A stretch of DNA of 14,146 nucleotides, taken from NCBI GenBank assembly GCA_017577925.1, contig PKQU01000024.1, positions 1-14,146 on the forward strand, written 5' to 3'. The translations under genes were made by a program, and so were the position numbers. This stretch comes from Bacillota bacterium (GTDB lineage: Bacteria; Bacillota; Bacilli; Calditerricolales; Calditerricolaceae). The notes under the pieces are model-generated. The model was not told the origin of the DNA. It saw only the letters and a list, made by a program, of their open reading frames with translations, and searched no databases. Position 1 is the stretch's first letter; every line of letters starts with the position of its first letter. Shown one piece after another: positions 13,580 through 14,146 of the stretch.

Positions 13580-14146
13580 TTACCCGTCGGCATCCGCGTC
13601 GGCGCGGGCCCGGGCAATGGCCTCCCGCAGCGCTTGCCACGGCTCGTCTAAGGTCTCTTCGCCGCCAACCATCTCCTCGAATACGGCGGCGGCACGGTCG
13701 ACGCGTCCTGCCTCCAAACACGCCCAGGCCAATTTCTGGGCCACCACCTCGTCCCCTTTGTCCATCTCCCATGCCTGCTCGAGCCGTTCGATCGCCGATG
13801 CCACGTCCCCTTCGGCGAGATGGAGATCGGCAAGGGCGATGTACGCGGGCACGCAGTCGGGGTTGTCCCGACGCACTGCCTCCAGCAACGTCTTGGCCTC
13901 GTCGCGATGCCCCATCCGGGCCTTGAGCAGCGCCAGGCCCAAGCGGGCTCGCTCGTTTGCGGGGTCGCGTGCCAGCGCCTCTTCATAGTGGCGTGCGGCG
14001 TCTTCCCATGCGCCGCGCCGTGCCCAGCGGGCCCCCAGCTCGACGTACAGGTCGGCGTCTTCATAGGGCGTGCCCACCAGCGATTCGAGCAGCGCGAGGG
14101 CGTTTTCCTCGTCGCCGAGCTCGTCGTACAGCTGGGCCAGGTGGCG
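13580..14146 (-). CDS. tetratricopeptide repeat protein (YpiA-like), 5' part outside window
   Basis: Only the C-terminal 188 residues are in the window; the frame stays open through position 14146. At least four TPR units are visible, with the typical A-x-x-A-x-x-x-Y/L-x-x-G and D-P patterns: YDELGDEENALALLESLV, AARHYEEALARDPANERARL, PAYIALADLHLAEGDVASAI and KLAWACLEAGRVDRAAAVF. TPR arrays are protein-binding scaffolds. The position upstream of the ypiB-type gene matches B. subtilis ypiA, a TPR protein, which is the basis for the name suggestion. It ends in a short acidic and alanine-rich tail. No function beyond protein binding can be stated. Confidence 0.88.
   Translation of the reverse strand, partial: RHLAQLYDELGDEENALALLESLVGTPYEDADLYVELGARWARRGAWEDAARHYEEALARDPANERARLGLALLKARMGHRDEAKTLLEAVRRDNPDCVPAYIALADLHLAEGDVASAIERLEQAWEMDKGDEVVAQKLAWACLEAGRVDRAAAVFEEMVGGEETLDEPWQALREAIARARADADADG

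Overview
The window is a GC-rich stretch of Bacillota (Bacillales-type) chromosome. The supporting evidence is in the sequence: a bacillithiol pathway pair (bshA, bshB1), a Bacillus-type menaquinol:cytochrome c reductase (qcrA-qcrB-qcrC, with the Cys43 heme-binding site in QcrB and a c-type cytochrome domain fused to QcrC), an endospore-former family (YpjB), an IDEAL-domain protein, AAGGAGG-type ribosome binding sites with frequent GTG/TTG starts, and sigma-A-like promoters. From memory, the gene order matches the Bacillus subtilis ypiA-ypiB-ypiF-qcrABC-ypjA-ypjB-YitT-ypjD-dapB-mgsA-bshB1-bshA-cca-birA-panB block. The base composition and compact spacing would suit a thermophilic member of the order, but I cannot name a genus.

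Layout, reading the minus strand (window right to left): a TPR protein truncated by the window edge (YpiA-like); an unrecognised 369-aa protein; a 65-aa stand-alone IDEAL-domain protein behind a long leader; a DUF2487 (YpiF-like) protein; the qcrABC operon with its own promoter and terminator; two membrane-associated proteins (YpjA/DUF1405 and YpjB). One plus-strand gene follows (YitT family, with a clear promoter). Then comes a tightly packed minus-strand operon: MazG-like pyrophosphohydrolase, dapB, mgsA, bshB1, bshA, (gap) cca, birA, with ATGA/GTGA stop-start overlaps at MazG/dapB, mgsA/bshB1 and cca/birA. Last is panB, truncated at the left edge.

How the genes fit together: qcrABC passes electrons from menaquinol to cytochrome c. 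The dapB operon combines diaminopimelate/lysine synthesis, methylglyoxal formation, the first two steps of bacillithiol synthesis (the thiol used in methylglyoxal detoxification), tRNA 3'-end maturation and biotin attachment. panB begins pantothenate (coenzyme A) synthesis.

The protein-coding content is conserved housekeeping. I see no phage, transposon, CRISPR or defence island. The most interesting material is non-coding. The strongest item is a riboswitch-like leader in front of panB: an extended -10 promoter, an 81-nt structured domain closed by an 11-bp helix, an antiterminator and an intrinsic terminator. A terminator-like hairpin swallows the ribosome binding site of the unknown 369-aa gene. 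A structured leader precedes the IDEAL-domain gene. A possible 24-codon plus-strand gene lies in the cca-bshA gap.
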